From: Stenotrophomonas nematodicola
GTDB lineage: Bacteria > Pseudomonadota > Gammaproteobacteria > Xanthomonadales > Xanthomonadaceae
Assembly: GCF_009467805.1 (NCBI RefSeq)
Contig: NZ_WIAY01000011.1
Coordinates: forward strand, 1 to 64,000
Direction: 5' to 3'
DNA: 64,000 nucleotides
Shown here: positions 61,037-64,000 of the stretch, piece by piece
Layout: each line of letters starts with the position of its first letter
Numbering within the stretch: the stretch's first letter is position 1
Translations under genes and position numbers: made by a program
The notes under the pieces: model-generated
Seen by the model: the letters and a program-made list of their open reading frames with translations, nothing else
Databases searched by the model: none
Told to the model about the DNA's origin: nothing

Positions 61037-61890
61037 GGCTGATCGGTGTGCTGGACGTTGGGCGGACAGAAGGCCACACACACACCGAGATGATTGAGTA
61101 GCGGTCGAACCGGCTCGTCATGCCGCTGGAAGCTCCACTGCAGCTCAAGACCACCAGCGCTGAAGCCGGGATAGGCGTAGTAGCGATAGTTGCCATCAGG
61201 ATCATCCTTCAAGTACGACTTTCTCAAGTAGGCCTCGCCGCAGTGACCATTGATGTACGTGCCTGCCGGGTGACGGGGAACGTCTGGTCCAGGCCAACTG
61301 CTGACCCGGCTTTCGTCCAGTGCCGGGCACAGCATCTTTCCATCGACTACCAAGCCGTAGAAGCCCACATCCCGCATCCGATCGGTTGGGCTCGTCCACT
61401 TGAGCTTCTCCTTGTCGTCCGGTGGCGGCATGAGGTAGAACACATTCGCACGCGGCCAGAGGCGGATGCCGGAGATACGCACCTCCATCAACTGTTCTCC
61501 AATAGCCGACGTATCGTTGGAGTCGATTACTACGCCGCGGCGATCAAAAACATAGAAGTACTGCGCGGACATCGATGCAAGATTGCGGGAAGAAATGATC
61601 GCCCGGAACGGCCAATCCTCGGGCGGGTGATAGCTTCCCGTTCCCTGGGGCGGCAGTCGTGTCGAACCGAAGTTCACCCTCCAGTGTGTCTGCTCGTCAG
61701 GTGGGGTGACATCTCGGTACGCATCCTCTCCCTCTTCCGGATGGCATTCATAGATGCGGCCCTCCACCGTACGGATGGTGGCGGGGGGCTTGGGGCAGTT
61801 GATCGGGCCCATTTGCTCTCCCGGCAGAGTCTCGAATAGACCCGGTGAAATCGACGCGGCGGCTAGGGCAAAGGGATAGAGAAAGCTCAT
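61033..61890 (-). CDS. Exported probable immunity protein, copy 2
   Basis: The 285-residue protein has a signal peptide (MSLLYPFALAAASISPG) and a cysteine-containing mature domain. It is nearly identical to copy 1: ECHPEEGEDAYRDVTPPDEQ, YFYVFDRRGVVIDSNDTSAI and KMLCPALDESRVSSWPGPD. It retains the ancestral end CPPNVQHTDQP, and its stop overlaps the start of the IS-cut third copy (ATGA). I do not recognise the domain. Its periplasmic location fits immunity to a peptidoglycan-cutting effector. Confidence 0.7.
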   Translation of the reverse strand: MSFLYPFALAAASISPGLFETLPGEQMGPINCPKPPATIRTVEGRIYECHPEEGEDAYRDVTPPDEQTHWRVNFGSTRLPPQGTGSYHPPEDWPFRAIISSRNLASMSAQYFYVFDRRGVVIDSNDTSAIGEQLMEVRISGIRLWPRANVFYLMPPPDDKEKLKWTSPTDRMRDVGFYGLVVDGKMLCPALDESRVSSWPGPDVPRHPAGTYINGHCGEAYLRKSYLKDDPDGNYRYYAYPGFSAGGLELQWSFQRHDEPVRPLLNHLGVCVAFCPPNVQHTDQP

Positions 61891-61935
61891 GGCTGATCGG
61901 TGTACTGGACGTTGGGGTGGGAGAAAGGTTCCCGC

Positions 61936-62769
61936 CTATTTCGGCGGACAGAAGGCCACACACACACCGAGACGATTAAGTAGCGGTCGCACCGGCTCGT
62001 CATGCCGCTGGAAGCTCCACCGCAGCGCAGCGCCGCCGGCGCGGAAGCCGGGATAGGCGTAGTAGCGGAAGTTGTCGTCCGGATCGTTCGGGAGGGTAGA
62101 CTCGATCCGGTAGGCCTCGCCGCAGTGACCATTGATGTACGTGCCTGCTGGGTGGTTGGGGATGTCTGGTCCAGGCCAACTGCTGACCAGGCTTTCATCC
62201 AGCACGGGACACAGCATCTTTCCATCGACCACCAATCCGTAGAAGCCCACATCCCGCATCCGATCGGTTGGGCTCGTCCACTTGAGCTTTTCCTTGTCGT
62301 CTGGTGGCGGCATGAGGTAGAACACATTCGCACGCGGCCAGAGGCGGATGCCGGAGATGCGCACTTCCATCAACTGCTCTCCAATAGCCGACGCATCGTT
62401 GGAGTCGATTACTACGCCGCGGCGATCAAAAACATAGAAGTACTCCGCCGCCATTGCTGCGGGATTGCTTGATGAGACGATTGCCCGGAACGGCCAATCC
62501 TCGGGCGGGTGATAGCTGCCTGTTCCCTGCGGTGGCAGTCGTGTCGAGCCGAAGTTCATCCTCCAGTGCGTCTGCTCGTCAGGTGGGGTGACATCCCGGT
62601 AAGCATCTTCTCCCTCTTGTGGATGACATTCATAGATGCGGCCCTCCACCGTACGGATCGTTGCAGGCGGCTTGGGGCAGTTGATCGGGCCGGTCGGTTC
62701 CGGGAGCATCTCGAAGGGGCCGTGTGAAAGTGCTGCGGCAGCGAGGACGAAAGGAAAAAGCAGGCTCAT
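61936..62769 (-). CDS. Exported probable immunity protein, copy 1
   Basis: The 277-residue protein has a signal peptide (MSLLFPFVLAAAALSHG). The mature part has YECHPQEGEDAYRDVTPPDE, GSYHPPEDWPFRAIVSS, NVFYLMPPPDDKEKLKW and the end VCVAFCPPK. Its start overlaps the effector stop (ATGA at 62766-62769). A small insertion of about 26 bases near 61911-61937, relative to copy 2, brings in a TAG stop. This shortens the C terminus and opens a 45-bp gap before copy 2. No family is recognised. Confidence 0.7.
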   Translation of the reverse strand: MSLLFPFVLAAAALSHGPFEMLPEPTGPINCPKPPATIRTVEGRIYECHPQEGEDAYRDVTPPDEQTHWRMNFGSTRLPPQGTGSYHPPEDWPFRAIVSSSNPAAMAAEYFYVFDRRGVVIDSNDASAIGEQLMEVRISGIRLWPRANVFYLMPPPDDKEKLKWTSPTDRMRDVGFYGLVVDGKMLCPVLDESLVSSWPGPDIPNHPAGTYINGHCGEAYRIESTLPNDPDDNFRYYAYPGFRAGGAALRWSFQRHDEPVRPLLNRLGVCVAFCPPK

Positions 62770-63983
62770 GGCTGATCGGTGCCCATGCTGATATGTATGT
62801 GGTGGATGTGCGTGTCATTGGTGGCGAACGCCTCGGCGCCAGGATTTTCTGGATTGGCGACGCCCAGTTGTGGGTACATTAAGCGCCACGGCCCACCCAG
62901 CCACCCCAGCGTTCGCTGCGCCTTCGCATTGGCTATGTACACATGGACCCGACGCGAAAATTCCCGCATGCGCGTGCGCTCAGCGGCTTCTGGCTGACCA
63001 GTCGCGGTCGGATTGGAATTTGGCGACGATATGCGATGAAAGTGGATCGTGACCGTGTGCTGCTGGTTGTTCGCGCCGTTCACCGTGGTGCGCACATGTG
63101 TCAGATCGATGGCCGAGGCATAGCGATGCCGCGTGGAGCCGATGTGCGGCCGCCAGGCGCCGGTGCTGCGGGCGTAGGTGATGTCCAGATCGTCCATCAT
63201 CTGCAGCAGGAACTCCATTGTGGCCGGATGGGTGCGCCGCAGCGTTTCGTCGGCGGTCATCCGGTTGCCGGGCTGGCCATTGTCCTCGCGGAAGGAGAGG
63301 CGGCCTCGCCCACCGGTGGTGGACTGGTTGTTGAACTGCACCTCCCTGCCATCCGAGTTCAGGATGCGGTCGTGGAGGCTTGCTCCGGCCCCTGTGCCAG
63401 CGGTCAACTGTTCACCGTAGATGATGCGCAGCGCGGCTCTGAGGGTGCTGTTCTGGATGCGCGGGTGGTGTGTGCCGTATGCCCGGGAGGCGTCGGCCCA
63501 GAGCTGATACGAAATCACATAGTTGCCAAGGTCAAGCGCGTTTCGAAGTTCATCGGACGTATGCGCTTGGGTGAAGTTGCTTCGGTCCCCGTCGGCCGGG
63601 ATCTGATCGTTTCCACCGCCCCGGGTGCGCTGCAGGCCGTTCGGGTGTGTTCGACGCACGGAAAGGGTGCAGTTGGCATTCTCGATGACCTCGAGCTCGA
63701 CCAGCGGTTGAACGTCACGATCACTATCGGTCCCCGTGGCGAGCGCGTGGCGGGGAATCGTGAATGCGTCTCCCGCAACGAACCGCTCGGTAGGCTCCTT
63801 GATGAGTACGCGATATCGGCCAGGGCCGGCCACCCTCACGTGGGCGTTGCCTGCCGTATCTGTGCGTCCGGTATCCATGTAGGGGCGTGTTGCGACCCGC
63901 CAGGCATCGGGTGCCTGCGGAGTGTTTCTGACAACGAGATAGGGCAGATTGCTGGCTGAGGTGGCGGCGCCGTTGCTCATCAT
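62766..63983 (-). CDS. Predicted LAS/M15-like metallopeptidase effector, 5' end uncertain
   Basis: The product from ATG 63983 has 405 residues. The N-terminal part (RPYMDTGRTDTAGNAHVRVA, then GPGRYRVLIKEP) reads as a beta-rich Ig- or transthyretin-like domain. The C-terminal part has a zinc pattern of LAS/M15 peptidases: GSTRHRYASAIDLTHV (His286, Asp293) and THIHHIHISMG (His392-397). These enzymes cut peptidoglycan peptides. Two exported copies of one protein follow directly, as expected for immunity in the periplasm. The frame stays open to the window end with no clear Shine-Dalgarno sequence at 63983, so the gene may begin further upstream or be part of a larger secreted protein. Confidence 0.6.
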   Translation of the reverse strand: MMSNGAATSASNLPYLVVRNTPQAPDAWRVATRPYMDTGRTDTAGNAHVRVAGPGRYRVLIKEPTERFVAGDAFTIPRHALATGTDSDRDVQPLVELEVIENANCTLSVRRTHPNGLQRTRGGGNDQIPADGDRSNFTQAHTSDELRNALDLGNYVISYQLWADASRAYGTHHPRIQNSTLRAALRIIYGEQLTAGTGAGASLHDRILNSDGREVQFNNQSTTGGRGRLSFREDNGQPGNRMTADETLRRTHPATMEFLLQMMDDLDITYARSTGAWRPHIGSTRHRYASAIDLTHVRTTVNGANNQQHTVTIHFHRISSPNSNPTATGQPEAAERTRMREFSRRVHVYIANAKAQRTLGWLGGPWRLMYPQLGVANPENPGAEAFATNDTHIHHIHISMGTDQP

Positions 63984-64000
63984 CTGCAGCCGTATCCTGG

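Noticed and set aside
62766-63983. Assignment of the effector to the Xanthomonas-type T4SS (X-Tfe) set
   Set aside because: The protein ends right after the metal-binding HIHHIHIS segment and has no C-terminal XVIPCD-like region, and the immunity genes follow rather than precede it.

Overview
The window is GC-rich bacterial DNA from a gammaproteobacterium of the Xanthomonadaceae, most likely Stenotrophomonas or a close relative. The evidence is an Ax21-family surface protein gene, GTAG-type palindromic repeats as described in Stenotrophomonas (SMAG elements), an oleABCD olefin cluster close to that of Xanthomonas, and frequent promoters that appear to make leaderless mRNAs. The first 14 bases match the end of an Illumina adapter, so base 1 is probably a draft contig end. 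Assignments come from reading motifs and comparing with remembered families; no search was run.

Layout. 15-3149: cell-wall enzymes amiD and mltA, a membrane protein and a VOC protein. 3157-6341: a lower-GC insertion with a broken gene and a DUF262-DUF1524-DUF4357 (GmrSD-like) restriction gene. 6342-10255: ntrBC, preceded by an NtrC-type operator that contains the likely -10 box, then two sodC genes. 10286-19235: a conserved hypothetical gene, a FadI-type thiolase, hemD-hemX-hemY, a thioesterase, yibN-secB-gpsA and the Ax21 gene. 20057-25204: an Ivy-like lysozyme-inhibitor lipoprotein and a BvgA/BvgS-like phosphorelay. 25204-30311: cytochrome c, ETF-ubiquinone oxidoreductase, an acetyltransferase, glutaryl-CoA dehydrogenase, trmL and a secreted protein with four VRP repeats. 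30684-39525: an M16 protease, small lipoprotein and membrane proteins, and oleABCD. 39619-49785: ddl, ubiJ-ubiB, truC, arfB, an acyltransferase, dcp, two tandem degenerate type II dehydroquinase-like genes and lepB. 49960-56265: an MFS transporter, two LysR regulators and the glyoxylate shunt genes aceB and aceA, separated by a four-unit repeat array.

The last 7.5 kb (56505-64000, minus strand) is an accessory island of lower GC. It reads as two effector-immunity loci joined by an IS3-family element. The first locus has a predicted LAS/M15-like metallopeptidase effector followed by two near-identical exported proteins and a stub of a third copy cut by the IS. Beyond the IS lie the C-terminal tail of a second, different effector, two full copies and one truncated copy of a probable immunity family, and a small exported protein. 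Nearly all joints are ATGA overlaps or gaps of a few bases, so each block is a compact operon.

The most unusual features are the effector-immunity island, the pair of dehydroquinase-like pseudoenzymes at 48106-48975, the NtrC operator fused to a leaderless ntrB promoter, and the uniform 34-bp period of three unlinked GTAG repeat arrays.
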